Assembly: GCA_029953675.1 (NCBI GenBank)
Contig: JAMWBK010000001.1
Span: 62,001-126,000 of the forward strand
From: Rhodosorus marinus
Lineage: Eukaryota; Rhodophyta; Stylonematophyceae; Stylonematales; Stylonemataceae
Direction of reading: 5' to 3'
Length of the DNA stretch: 64,000 nt
The notes beneath the pieces are model-generated. The model did not search any database. It was given only the letters and a program-made list of their open reading frames with translations, and was not told where the DNA came from. Below are positions 36,369-47,147 of the stretch, one piece after another (the stretch's first letter is position 1; every line of letters begins with the position of its first letter). Both the position numbers and the translations under genes were made by a program.

Positions 36369-37809
36369 GATTGCCCAAAGATGATAAGGCTACCAGTAGT
36401 TGCTAAAGCCCTTATATAATTTTCAAATTTGTGGCAGCCTCGTGACAATGGCTTCTATACCCATCCGATTCTCTGAGGTGGTCAAAATTATCCGCTTGTT
36501 CACCTGGCCCTCGTAGTGTGACACGACGGGCTTCCAAGATATATACGAAAGCCTGGGAATCATCCATTCAGAAAGATATTGGCACCATCGTTCAAGAGGT
36601 TAAAACATGATGGGGTGGATTGGATCAAGATGGAGGTCGCAATGCCTTTCTCAACCGTTCGACTTTGATCGGAAACAAACGCCAAGAATGTGAATTGCTT
36701 TGAATTTTAAAGGGACTGAGTCGACCCCCCCAGTCGACCCCTACAAAGAACCAAGAAACCCCCCCCCAAAATATTACCCCTTTTGTTTAGCCATCCAAGA
36801 AAAATCGTTGCCGTGAAATACATCAGTTGACGATCCAGCATCAATAAAATAACTACGATTCAATTATTTGAGCGGACGCACCATGTGCATTCTCTTCGTA
36901 CCCGCTTTCAAAAGGGACCAACTGGATGAAAAAATAAATGAAAACAGTATTTTCTATTATATTCATTCTCCTACAGAGTTTTCGATTATTCTTATTGGTT
37001 ACGGCAGTATAGATTACAGAAGAAATAAGCCGCAACGAGGATCGCGACTCCATACAATTCAATTTTACAAAATATATCGAAGGCATTCATGAATTTCGGA
37101 ATAAAAACTAAGCAGGGAACCGGGGCTGGATCGGTTCAAATTGTTTTGTATTCAGGTGTTGAAGACCTCGTCATTTGTTTGTCAATTCCATGCTTGGAAA
37201 CAAATCGGCGAAAGAATCCAATACCGTCTTTAGATTTTACGAATTTTCAAAGGTTATGTCAATTGCGAGTGTTGCTACCAATCAACCGCTGTGCTTTTCT
37301 AGTATGCTTTTCGGTTAAAAAGCCGTTTTCGTGTTGACCCGAGTGCTTAGTCCAGCTTCTGCTAGGTCCCGGGAAGAGCAGTGAGGGGGGTTGTAGAAAT
37401 GTGAAATTAGCTGCGAAACTCGTTTTCAATACTAATTAACGCATTTTCACGTGGCAAGACTAACGTAACGTAACCCCAGACTAAGCGTTCCAGTTCGAGC
37501 CATGCAAGGTTACCAGGAACTTTGGAAAGGGCTCGACTATATATGTTGACGGGAAGCTAAGTCGTCAAGCTTTGCTTCCTCGCAGCGGTTGGCCAAACGA
37601 GCTAAGGGCAACCAGGTGGTAGAAGGACATTTTCGGGACTTGCTCTTTAGGGGTTCGACTGTGGTTGAATTTTGGTATGGTTGGTGGCAAGAGCTGATGC
37701 CATAGTACGAGCTGGGAAGTTTGCTAGGCTTGCCTCGCAAAATCTTCGTGTGAGTCTGAGGGCTCTATAGCTTCAGGTGTCTGTTGGTAGTAGACTGGAA
37801 ACAAGCAAC
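36369..37809. other. Intergenic, presumably includes promoter of the glycosidase gene
   Basis: About 1.4 kb without recognisable genes. C-rich runs at 36727-36733 and about 36760-36769. A TATATAT run at about 37539-37545 lies some 265 bp before the glycosidase ATG. Confidence 0.45.
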
Positions 37810-40329
37810 ATGGGAGCGATTACTTTCTCATCAATTTCGGCCGTCTTGTTGATGATGATGGCAGTTGGGGCGGTTGATGTCGAGGTTGATTTGTATTGCC
37901 CCCAATCGATCGGAGGGGAGACCCAATGGACGCCCGACAAGTATAACTCCGGGCACTGGACAGTACAGGGGAGTGGGATGTCGACGTCAAGCTTAACGTA
38001 CTTGATGAAAAACCTCGGCGCGACAGAGGGAAGAACCGGAAGGGGCGTATTTAGAAGGGGAGATCCTAGTGCTATTAAGACCCTCAGCTCCAGTAAACTC
38101 GAGCCAAGGGCGGCTTTCAATGAAAAGCTCTGCACAAGGGGCTATCCGTGCCAGAGTCTTGGTGGATCTGACGAGATTGTGATGGCGGATGGGGGCGAGC
38201 TTCTGGACTACATTGAGGAGAACAATATCTCCGATAAAAGATTTGGGGAATACACGGCACTGTTCCTTCCTATGCTACAGAACAAGCAGGCGAACGTTAA
38301 GTGCCCAAAGTACTTGGAACCGGTCAACGAAGGGATGGTGTACAAGGACCCCAAGAGGTATATGAGCAACCCACCGAATTCACTGCGAAAAGCGGCGTTT
38401 ACCAGGATCGCCAAGTTTCATAAGGCAGTCTGCGACGTCGTGAATTCCAAGCTGAGCAATAGTGGCTGCAACACCCTATGTGGTGGGTGGGCTTCTGGTT
38501 GGTCGGATCTCGTGAGACAGAGGTTTTTGGCGTATGAGAATAGACTGGTACCCTTTACGAAGGAAGCTGGACGTTCGATGAAGTTTTTCTCCTTTCACAC
38601 ATATGACTCATACAAGCAGAGCGCGGGCGAAGTACTAATGCAAGGCGGGCATCAGGAAGGATTGATGGATTTGGTATGGACGCACACGAGAAATGAACTG
38701 GGCAAGCCGATGCCGATCGTATTCAGCGAATTTGGTGCTGGCTCCAACGAGGTCTGGTTCGTATCATCGAACGGAAAGGTCAAGAGTCAGAAGCTCAAAA
38801 CCGCGAGACCTTACTGCGCCACACGAGACTGGGCGATTCTCAACTCATTCACAGGAATGATGTCCCAGTTCTCGGCTCATCCAGACCTGATTCTGAAGAC
38901 AGTTGCCTTCGTGCATGAAGCGACCTACGACGCAAAGGGGAACCCATACCCATGGAGTTTAGAGAGAAAAGTGAATGGGAAGACTGTTTGGACTCATCTC
39001 ATCAAATTCTTCGAAATTATGGCAGGCGTGAAGGGGCACTACTACCGAGTTACTACCAAGAACACCAAAGTTCAAGTTCACCTGCTGAGGAACGGCAACA
39101 CATTCTGGGTAATGATGAAGAATTTTTCGAGGAACAATCAAAATCTCAACCTCGATTTCATCGATGGACTTCCGACATTGGGCTCTGGCAGTGAGTTGAG
39201 AAGCTTGCGCCTCAAGGCCTCATCGAGTACCGTCCAGTGCGCGAGAGAGCATAAGCTTCCCTGGTCCGGCGTACCGGACCTCTCCACTCGGAAGCTCGGC
39301 AGCGCATCAGACGTCCAGAAGCTTATGAACAATTACGAGATGACAGGAATGGAGTTTGCAATACTCAAGCTCCCCTTGCGAGTTTCACCAAAGCCCAGGA
39401 GAAGTTCCGTGGTGAAGCGGCATTTTAGCAACCGCGAAGTTGTGAAAGTCTTTCAAAGCTATGGAAAGTCGAGCACGGGCACGGAGAAGTTCACCTTTAA
39501 TAACCTGCCAAGTGGAACAGGCAACGTCAAAGTAAGGGTAGCAGTCGGTGGCTACAGCGAAGTTCTGAAGGTGAAATGCGATGCAACGCTGAACGGAGTC
39601 AAGCTCTCGAGACCAGATAGTTCTTTCGGGCCGGAAAATGGCGCTGAGTCCCGATGGATGATGTTCGAATACCACGCGTCCATGGCTATTGTTAAGAGTA
39701 GTTCAGTTGTCGCTGTGACATGTAGCTGCAACTGCAACAAATTCACGGGGCACGTTAGCTCGGTTACCATGCTCACGGAGCAGCTAACTGGAGGGGGTGG
39801 TTCTATTGTTGTGCCAGAGCCCGAGGACGATGATGACGAGGTCGATGTGCCAACGAAGCCCGATGTCGGTGGTGGTAACAACAAAGGCGATAGCGGGAAA
39901 GATGATGACAAGAACGATGGGGGTGGTTTAACTCCCTTCTCTGGGAGTTTCAAGAATGGAGACTTTGAAAATGGTCTGTCTGGATGGACCAAGTCATCGG
40001 CGAGGAAAGTCAAGCTTAGCAAGACCGCAAGCAAAGGAAAAGGGGCGATGCTTATCCGAGGTGTAGCCTCTGCGAAGCAGGTCTTTAGGGTGACAAGCCG
40101 GAAACGCGTAGCCGTATCAGTGGACATGAAGATCAATAGCAAGAAGGACAAGTGCGAGATTCGGATAGTGCAAGGCGAAAAGGTTATTGCACGTCAAGCT
40201 CAGCGGAAGAATGGTTGGGGTCGGAAGACATTGTACTTCAAGGCCAGCGGTGCCGTTGACATTCTACTCTACTCTGGCAGCTCGAGTAGCAAGTGCTTGT
40301 TCGATGAGATTTCAATCAAGCAGAAATAA
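37810..40329 (+). CDS. Secreted clan GH-A glycoside hydrolase, GH86 agarase/porphyranase-like, with C-terminal carbohydrate-binding-like domain
   Basis: 839 residues, no intron. The ATG at 37810 starts a signal peptide (hydrophobic core AVLLMMMAVGAVDVEV). The catalytic barrel spans about residues 30-440. Candidate acid/base is Glu174 in KYLEPVNEGM and candidate nucleophile Glu307 in IVFSEFGAGS, the two Glu residues on strands 4 and 7 typical of clan GH-A. FFSFHTYDSY (259-268) lies between, as in beta-agarases and porphyranases of GH86. Beta-sandwich-like regions follow to about 690, then an acidic Asp/Gly/Lys linker. A final domain begins NGDFENGLSGW, the usual opening of CBM4/9-type jelly-roll modules. 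It probably cuts a galactan in the cell wall or matrix. Assignment to GH86 rather than GH39/GH30/GH5 is by eye. Confidence 0.65.
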   Translation: MGAITFSSISAVLLMMMAVGAVDVEVDLYCPQSIGGETQWTPDKYNSGHWTVQGSGMSTSSLTYLMKNLGATEGRTGRGVFRRGDPSAIKTLSSSKLEPRAAFNEKLCTRGYPCQSLGGSDEIVMADGGELLDYIEENNISDKRFGEYTALFLPMLQNKQANVKCPKYLEPVNEGMVYKDPKRYMSNPPNSLRKAAFTRIAKFHKAVCDVVNSKLSNSGCNTLCGGWASGWSDLVRQRFLAYENRLVPFTKEAGRSMKFFSFHTYDSYKQSAGEVLMQGGHQEGLMDLVWTHTRNELGKPMPIVFSEFGAGSNEVWFVSSNGKVKSQKLKTARPYCATRDWAILNSFTGMMSQFSAHPDLILKTVAFVHEATYDAKGNPYPWSLERKVNGKTVWTHLIKFFEIMAGVKGHYYRVTTKNTKVQVHLLRNGNTFWVMMKNFSRNNQNLNLDFIDGLPTLGSGSELRSLRLKASSSTVQCAREHKLPWSGVPDLSTRKLGSASDVQKLMNNYEMTGMEFAILKLPLRVSPKPRRSSVVKRHFSNREVVKVFQSYGKSSTGTEKFTFNNLPSGTGNVKVRVAVGGYSEVLKVKCDATLNGVKLSRPDSSFGPENGAESRWMMFEYHASMAIVKSSSVVAVTCSCNCNKFTGHVSSVTMLTEQLTGGGGSIVVPEPEDDDDEVDVPTKPDVGGGNNKGDSGKDDDKNDGGGLTPFSGSFKNGDFENGLSGWTKSSARKVKLSKTASKGKGAMLIRGVASAKQVFRVTSRKRVAVSVDMKINSKKDKCEIRIVQGEKVIARQAQRKNGWGRKTLYFKASGAVDILLYSGSSSSKCLFDEISIKQK

Positions 40330-41728
40330 TAGGCTAAGATTGGCGATTAACTTTGCACCAGCACCTCTTACTCAAGGGGTGCAGGTTGTAACTTTAGGCA
40401 GAATAACAGTGCCAAACAGCACAATGTGAATGTAAACACTAAAATGATTTAATCGGAAAGTCGCAAATGACCTCTCACAAAATAGATTGTCTAAAAAGCA
40501 CGCCCCACGAGATATTCCGTCTGTGGGCTGTACATACAAAATACGTGGAAAAGAGGTGGTTTGAGGTAGGTGCGCTAGGAAGTTGAAGCACGAGTATTTG
40601 CAAGAATGGGAAGTGCAATCCCGGCATAGGTTCGTGCCTCCGACGCGAATAAGCCACGTTGCGATCAGAGGACTAGGCATCATGGAACTCCCGAATAAAG
40701 AGTTTTTAACACGTCGTACGACGAGTCCGGCAACTACGAGTTTGCTGTTTCGAGCTTGGCTCTTTTGTCTCGTTGGATATTCGGGTGCCGGCTATTGGAA
40801 GCGACTGTTCCTCTTCAATTCAAGAGATCAGTCCTCTACTGATCCGTTCAACAGCAGTACATCAAAGCGCACTTCAACACGACGAAACCATTGTTAACAA
40901 ATGGATCTCATTCAAACCAATCTCAGCTTCCGAAAGAAACACGTCAATCATCGTCTAAACTAAAGATGTCTTAGTGTGTTTTCGATGGGTTGCTTCGAAT
41001 ACACGTTTCTCCCATAATCTGCCGTGCCGTCAGCTCGTTCGTTCATACTGGTGATGCGTGCTGGCGTCAGCTCCGTGACGTATCTATCGTCCTCTCCATT
41101 GTGTTCTGACTTTGACTTGTAGACCTTAACATAAACGTACCTCACGAGTCTCAACAAGACTAACCTTCAGAACATTCGAAATCCAGCCAGAAGAAGTATA
41201 AGACATTGGCATTGTTCATTTATGGAAGAAAAGTATTGTCCAAAACAAGCAAAGGGTCTACATCACCTGGACCGTCAGCGAACCCCGTCATTATTCCTAG
41301 TTTCAGATAAAAATTCGGATGCTCTTCAGCGGTATGAGAAAAGCCGGTTTATTCAGGCGCTCGGGTTCTATTTATGGTGCTGCTGAACCGGATATACATT
41401 GGGGTGGGGCGCTGATAGTGCTAGTGGATACTGTCCGAGTATTCTGTTCCATAGGCAGAGTTGTTCATCAGCTGTTCTCCAGTGCGTGACGGCTTCCCGA
41501 TTTGCATCCGCTTGAGCCCTGCTGTTTATCGGGATGATGAGTATTTAAACAGGGAGGCATAGTTGAGGGCAAAGAACTTCAGGAGTCTGCGAATGTTCCA
41601 ACGGGATGGGAGGGTCAAGTGAGGAGCAAGGGTGTAGAAGGAGATTACAGAGGCGCTTGCTTAGGTTTTTACTTGTTTCCTATTGGCGGGGAATTGAGAT
41701 TGATTAAGTTCGTTTGAGTATCTGGGAA
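40330..41728. other. Intergenic with one small membrane-protein frame
   Basis: About 1.4 kb. The plus-strand frame 40682-40897 (71 residues, MELPNKEFLTRRTT) has a single hydrophobic stretch SLLFRAWLFCLVGYSGAGY and could be an exon of a type II membrane enzyme or chance. A TATTTAAA element near 41551 lies about 175 bp upstream of the sulfotransferase ATG. Confidence 0.35.
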
Positions 41729-42755
41729 ATGCGCCTAGAGACGAAAGAGCAGTCCCCCGGGACCGAAGTCTGGCCCACTCCGAGCATGAAAAGGTTCCTT
41801 GAAATTCTCAAGAAATTATATGATCCTGAGAACTACGACAAGATACTGGCGTACCAGCCGCAGCAGTCTGAAGTGTTCATCGCAACCTTTGGGAAGAGCG
41901 GGACGACGCTCATCAGCCAAATGTGTCACCAGTTGAGGACGGGGGGGCATATGGATTTTCAAGAAATTAGCGAGGTGTGTATGAGCTGGTACAAATCTTT
42001 CGCTCTCAGATACAAAACTGACTTTATAGTGTGTTCGACCAAAAAAACAACATCTACAGATGGTTCCCTTTCTGGAATTGGCATATGACGTCGGAATTGA
42101 TCCGAATAGAGAACAGATTGCGGAACCGAGGCTCACGAAGACACATCTGGACCATGATCGTTGCCCTAAAGGGGCGCGATACATAGTCGTTCTGCGTGAC
42201 CCGGCTATGGCTTTGGTTTCCTACTATAACTTCAAAGCCGGTTGGTTTTTCCGCCCGGAAGAAATCTCAGTTGATGAGTACGTTCAAACCGTTCACCTGA
42301 AGGAGCCCGAGCCAGCCACTCAGAGCTGCTTCTGCCCTGTGCACAAGTTCTTTGAGTCTTGGTGGCACCATCGGAACGATCCAGACTACCTCTTCCTCTT
42401 CTACGAGCACATCTTGGCTGACCCTGAAACTGCCGCGAGAAAGGTAAACAAATTTATGGGACTTGATGATGATGAAGAAAGAATCCAGAATGCCGTTCGC
42501 ATGTCGAGTCGCGAGTACATGTTGGAGCACGGGGACCAGTTCGACGAAGGTTTGACCAGGAAAGCCAAAGCACATCTCGGTTCGTTGCCGAATGGCAACA
42601 GTTCGAAAGTTCTTCCAAAAAATTTTCCGAAACCAAAGCTCTCTGCAGAAACTCTAGCTGAATTGGACCGGCTCTGGAAGCTCATCGTTCAGCCTACAGC
42701 GGGCTACGCTACCTATGATGACATGCTAAAAGACAATCCAATGTGCCCATCCTAA
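41729..42755 (+). CDS. PAPS-dependent sulfotransferase, cytosolic type, two exons
   Basis: Exons 41729-41974 and 42060-42755 with an 85-bp intron (donor GTGTGT, acceptor CTACAG, phase 0), 313 residues. The 5'-phosphosulfate loop is TFGKSGTTLI (Lys56, Ser57). The 3'-phosphate motif is YIVVLRDPAMALVSYYNF, containing the conserved Arg and the S-x-Y of the family. The dimer/PAPS region shows KVNKFMGLDDDEE with LTRKAKAH later. There is no signal peptide or membrane anchor, so it should be soluble and resembles the Sulfotransfer_1 type. It would transfer sulfate from PAPS to a hydroxyl; the acceptor is unknown. It lies 1.4 kb downstream of the glycosidase on the same strand. The ATG at 41729 is the first in frame. 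Confidence 0.9.
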
Positions 42756-43079
42756 ATTAGGTTCCTAAAACTAGATAAAATTGTATAATGAAAATAAATA
42801 GGATCTGCTCGGTAATTTTCTAGAGTATGATACTAGGATATGGGTCCGATGCCATTTTCAAGCACAAATGGACGTCATCATCGTGACAAAGCTATGGAGC
42901 AAGGATTCGGCATTAGAAGAGCGAATCGTGCACCTCTCGACTTAGTAAAGAAGGATCCAAAGTTTTCACATGCTACATAACACGGGGCCTACTAGTGACC
43001 GATTTATCGACTACAAAGAGACACCTAACGGTCATTGGGAGAAATAACACATCCCCGATGACTTGTCACAGAAGCTTCG
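42756..43079. other. Intergenic, sulfotransferase to copia relic
   Basis: About 320 bp. AATAAATA at about 42792 is a possible polyadenylation signal for the sulfotransferase gene. Confidence 0.4.
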
Positions 43080-44190
43080 CACATCCAAAAGCGCGGAGAC
43101 GAAAGCCTGATGAGGTCTGGCGATGTAGAAATAGACGAAAGTATCGCAGACTCCTTTGAGTGCGAGGATTGCTTAATTGTAAAATGGACAGCAAAGCGCA
43201 GTTCCGGACACCTGAGACATACGGAAGTCTTCTGTGAAAGTCTACATTCCGATATAGCAGGACAGTTCCCAGAAGCAATACTGAAAGGAAAATATCTGGT
43301 AGTCTAGCGTCGACGAGGCAAGCGGATGGCTAGGACGTTACCCGCTCAACGACAAAGCATGGTGGAGGAGGCATTCTAGGGGCACGTCATCTACCTCCCC
43401 ACCCAGAAGGAAGCCAAGGCAAAGAGACGCAAATACGACAAACGCAAAGGAGTACGACTCTACGTAACACATCCCTGAGGAATTAGGATTGTAAGGGACC
43501 CATAGGTCCCGTGTCCTGTACACACCTGCCAGTAGCGGAAAGAATGATTAGAACGGTCACCGAGAGGAAGAGGGCCTGTATATGCGACAGCGGCCTACTG
43601 AATTGCTTCTGGACGGAGACCTTGGATACAGTCACCAGAGAACTGAGCAAGACAATGAGAATGTCCCTCGGAAGCATAAGCTCGTACGAGTACGCCCTTG
43701 GAAAGCGGCCGAAGTCACATAACTTGTATGTACCGGAGCGGAGATTACCTTCAAGCAAGTGGAAAGTACCAAAACTCGCACCTAGTTCAACGCCGGGGGT
43801 CCTGATGCACGCAAGCGATGCCCGCGTGGTGAGGGTATCCTTGCCAAGAGAAGAGAAAAACAAAATGCGCAAGCGGAACTGGAATGTGCAGGAGGAAAAA
43901 CGCCCAGCGAAGACACAAGATCCATAGACCTGACAACAAAGGGCTCGAAAGACAGAAGCCCCCAAGAAACGCAACAAGAAGAAATACAGTATCTTTGAAT
44001 CTGCTCCGAAAGAGAGACTCCCTATATAACGTACCAGATTCAACGACATGGATGGAAGCGATCGTTGGACCGAATGCGGAAGAGCCGAGAAGAGCAGCCG
44101 GAGAAGAAATCTGCTCTTTACGAGATCTTCGAGCTCAGGATGTTCTGTCCTTGGGTGCTTGGTCCTTGGTCCTTTCGGATTAGCTTCCAG
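43080..44190 (+). mobile_element. Degenerate Ty1/copia retrotransposon pol fragment
   Basis: Pieces of a copia polyprotein lie in order. The gag-pre-integrase/integrase start is at about 43164-43304 (CEDCLIVKW, then SLHSDIAGQFPEA). The later integrase is at 43528-43830 (AERMIRTVTERKRA, GLLNCFWTETL, SSYEYALGKRPKSH, then GVLMHASDARVVRV). A start of reverse transcriptase (DSTTWMEAIVGPN) is at about 44037-44075. Frames change and stops occur between pieces; the catalytic centre between 43310 and 43500 is unreadable. No LTRs found. The element is dead. Confidence 0.8.
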
Positions 44191-44420
44191 GTTCCATTTT
44201 CTCGTACGCGACAGACGATCATCCGTTTTTCGTATTCATTGAATTTTGGATTGAAAATGTGAGACGATGCAGATTACCTATTGTTCTATGACATCGTTCC
44301 AACCGGGAGAGCGCTTTGAGGGAGTTGAACGAGTCCATGGGCCTGCCTGAGCATGAAGAGAGAATCCAAATATACTGGCAGTTGATTCAACCTGTGTGAA
44401 TATAACACAAAATACGGCCT

Positions 44421-44553
44421 GAGGAGGTGGTACGCCCGGAGCCTTCCCCAAGAAACTTTGGACTTGATCCAAGCAGCGTGGAAGGAGTTGTGGACTCAGC
44501 TACCAGTTAGGCATCGTATCCAGAAATGGTGGCCTCAGCTCGAAGAGAGATAA
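44421..44553 (+). mobile_element. Possible transposase C-terminal relic
   Basis: A short frame reads RSLPQETLDLIQAAWKELW then TQLPVRHRIQKWWPQLEER and stop. This recalls the C-terminal helix of DDE (Tc1/mariner-type) transposases (W-x-x-LP, then a basic helix). No DDE catalytic residues are visible. Weak. Confidence 0.25.
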
Positions 44554-44760
44554 TCAAGACATAAACCCGTTGAAATGATATTTAGGGCCACGTCGTAAAC
44601 GTCCCCTTGGAGAACCCAACTAATTCCCGATGACACAATCCTTTCGGTCGGCATGTTAGTGTTTCAGGCACAGTCGCTCTTCTGCCCTTCCGCGGCACAT
44701 TCACCACAACTTTGCAATAGGTCTGTATAAGTTTTGGCAGGTACACTGATCTTCACGGCG

Positions 44761-45038
44761 CACGTTGGAAGGTCAGACGGCTGGATTGAGTTGGAGTTCA
44801 TGTAGTGTGGCAGTAACTGGACCAAATACAGAGACAAGTTAGCGACTCGCGTAGCGGCCTGTACAAAACGCTCACGAAGACCGCTATTTTGGACATGGAG
44901 CCGTACGTTGGACGGTCAGACGGCTGCATTGAGCTTGAGTAGATGTAGTGTGGCCGTGGTGGGACCAAATACAGCGACCAGTTGGGGATTGCCTTGAGGG
45001 CTGGGCAAGACCCTGACGAAACACTGTTTGGGACATGG
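44761..45038. repeat. Two tandem units of about 140 bp
   Basis: 44761-44899 and 44904-45038 share ACGTTGGA, GGTCAGACGGCTG, ATGTAGTGTGGC, GGACCAAATACAG and GGACATGGA in order, with about 20% difference. They sit between the copia relic and the MFS gene. Confidence 0.85.
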
Positions 45039-45273
45039 ATGTCTCACCCTATCCCTTTTTCGCAGCATTGAACACTATCTGCGGCTCAAGTTGCTAGTAG
45101 GAGCCAAACTGAAGCGGGGCTGTTCTTGACTTCCACCGTTGGCTGGATACGACTCCGTGGTTGGTAATCATTTGTCGACTAGCCAGTTTGAATGTGAACC
45201 TTCCTTGCGGACTTAACAAGTCGCCGCCACATGCCGTCTCGTAGAGGCGATATAATTGGGACATCCTTTAAAA

Positions 45274-47147
45274 TCACATATTCATATCCGACCTTAGCAC
45301 TGCAGTTAAACTCCTTCCTACGCTCAAGCTCAATGATCGACCACTGTAAGCAAAGTTGGGCGAAGAATCCTCCAATTCCATGCCCGTACCAATTGGCTTC
45401 GTCACCAATTCCCCGTTCTCAACAGTCTTGAAAACGTAGAATTGAAGCAAAGAAGAAACGACAGTCCAGTAAGCAAATTATCAAGAGCCACGACCATATT
45501 CGTTTCCCCATAACGGTTTTCGAGGGATCTTCTTACCGCCACATCTTCTCCCCGCTCCACTTCCTTATATTCAATCACCACGCCATTGTCTAGTTGCTCT
45601 TCGAACGCTGCCCTGCACTTGTTCATGAGAAACGAGCATACGACCCCCACAAGACTCCAGGCAATAACATTCGAGAAATAAGATAGATACACCTCAGCAG
45701 GCTCGGCCGATACCGCCGCCGCATCCTCCACGGCAGCCATGTACATACCAAACAGCATAGTCGCGAGCCCATCCGTCAAACCAGCTGCAATCCTAGTTTG
45801 GCCAGGAGAAGAAAACGCCCATGGTATCGGGGGAGGGAGAAACGTCGGTGTCAACAATAGAACAAGCTACTTACTCAGGATTTCTTGCACGACAAGATAA
45901 GCGATGACCTAAATAGGAACATCGCCCTCTGCCTAACGCTCTGTCTTCAGGGGACCCCAATGCTGGCCCAGGCCTAAAAGGATTGAAGCAAACGAGCTCC
46001 CGGGGTTTAAGGTAGTTTCTACTCACCCAAACACAACCGCTGCGTTTCTTGGAGCGAACATTTGTCTGCACATGATCGCAGCTAGAACACCAGCCCCGGA
46101 GAATGACATAAAGGTGATCGATATACACAACATGACGCCAGAGAACGAACCGGCGTGATAAAACACGCCTATTAAGATAAACGCGAGGCTCTGCAGGGAG
46201 AAGATAATGATCGACAGATTCTTTCCTCCTGACCAAAAGAATCCAGCCCCAAACCCGCACACATCCGCAAGGATTCCGGTGCAGAATCGGGTTACCATTG
46301 ACACGACCGACATCGCGGCAAACCACGACGCGGCTTGTCCTGGTGACATTCCGAAAAGGCCATTCAAGACAGCCGGGAAGCCGCTAAGAATACCGAACGA
46401 CGGACCAGCTCCCATCGCCACGATCCACAGCAGGCAGTAGAACTGCCATTGTGCCACGAGCCTCCACCCAAGTCTCACACCAGTATTGTTGGACATAATC
46501 TTGTCTCCAAGCAACGCAATTTCCTCGACCGATCGAGGATCCCACCCCTCGGGCGGGTATCTTACGATCAATGCGGCGAAGAAAGTTGGTATCGTGAAAA
46601 CCGCCGTTGTCGCGTGCATTCCATTGACTATGCCGCCCAACCAAACTGCCATAGCGTCATAGCATTTTGCACCAAAAATCTGACCCATGCCCATACTCCC
46701 CATACTGATTCCCATGGCGAGACCTGGAGCGTCCGGCATCCATCTGGCTGTATGTTCGACGCCAACCAGATAGATTACACCAACTCCTAACCCCTCAATG
46801 CTCAGAGCGAGGGACATTAGGCCGGCACTATGGACTTTAACTGCGTACGCAGCAACCGATTGAAACACCATGGCTATAACTCCGAACATGGTGAACTGCC
46901 GAAGCCTCTGAGGGAAAAAGTCCAGGAAGTAAGCTCCGGTGCAGAGCGTGATGGCCGCGACAAAAGACTGTATCGAGAGCCCCGATGTGAACGCCGAGAG
47001 CATAGACGGGTCATATTCACGTAGCGAAAGCGAAAACGCAGAGAGAGAGTATGTCGACCCAAACACAAAACACAGGATACATGATACTGGAATATACAAC
47101 CGCCACCTGAGCGTGCTCAAATTCTTCCCTCCTCCATCCTCGCCCAT
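45274..47147 (-). CDS. Major facilitator superfamily transporter, three exons
   Basis: Exons 46027-47147, 45537-45792 and 45274-45426, 509 residues. Donors are GTGAGT (after GG, phase 2) and GTAAGA; acceptors are AACTAG and TTTTCAAG. About 12 hydrophobic segments; the first is LYIPVSCILCFVFGSTYSLSAFS. The loop 2-3 region (YFLDFFPQRLRQF) and GLGVGVIYLVGVEHTARWMPDAPGLAMGISM resemble the monocarboxylate/oxalate-formate antiporter branch. Exon 2 adds the last helices (AAGLTDGLATMLFGMYM and VIAWSLVGVVCSFLMNKC). Exon 3 gives a hydrophilic tail (TVENGELVTKPIGTGMELED) that ends at TGA. Without the second splice the tail would be out of character. Start at the ATG at 47145-47147; the frame upstream lacks an ATG. 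Substrate unknown. Confidence 0.85.

Noticed and set aside
39552-40151. 199-codon open frame antisense to the glycosidase gene
   Set aside because: It overlaps the linker and CBM-like region and is Ser/Pro/Leu-rich, as expected of a shadow of the acidic/basic sense codons.
45871-46326. 151-codon minus-strand frame across the first intron of the MFS gene
   Set aside because: It is a shadow of the transporter exon in another frame and then intron sequence; the transporter splice explains the region.
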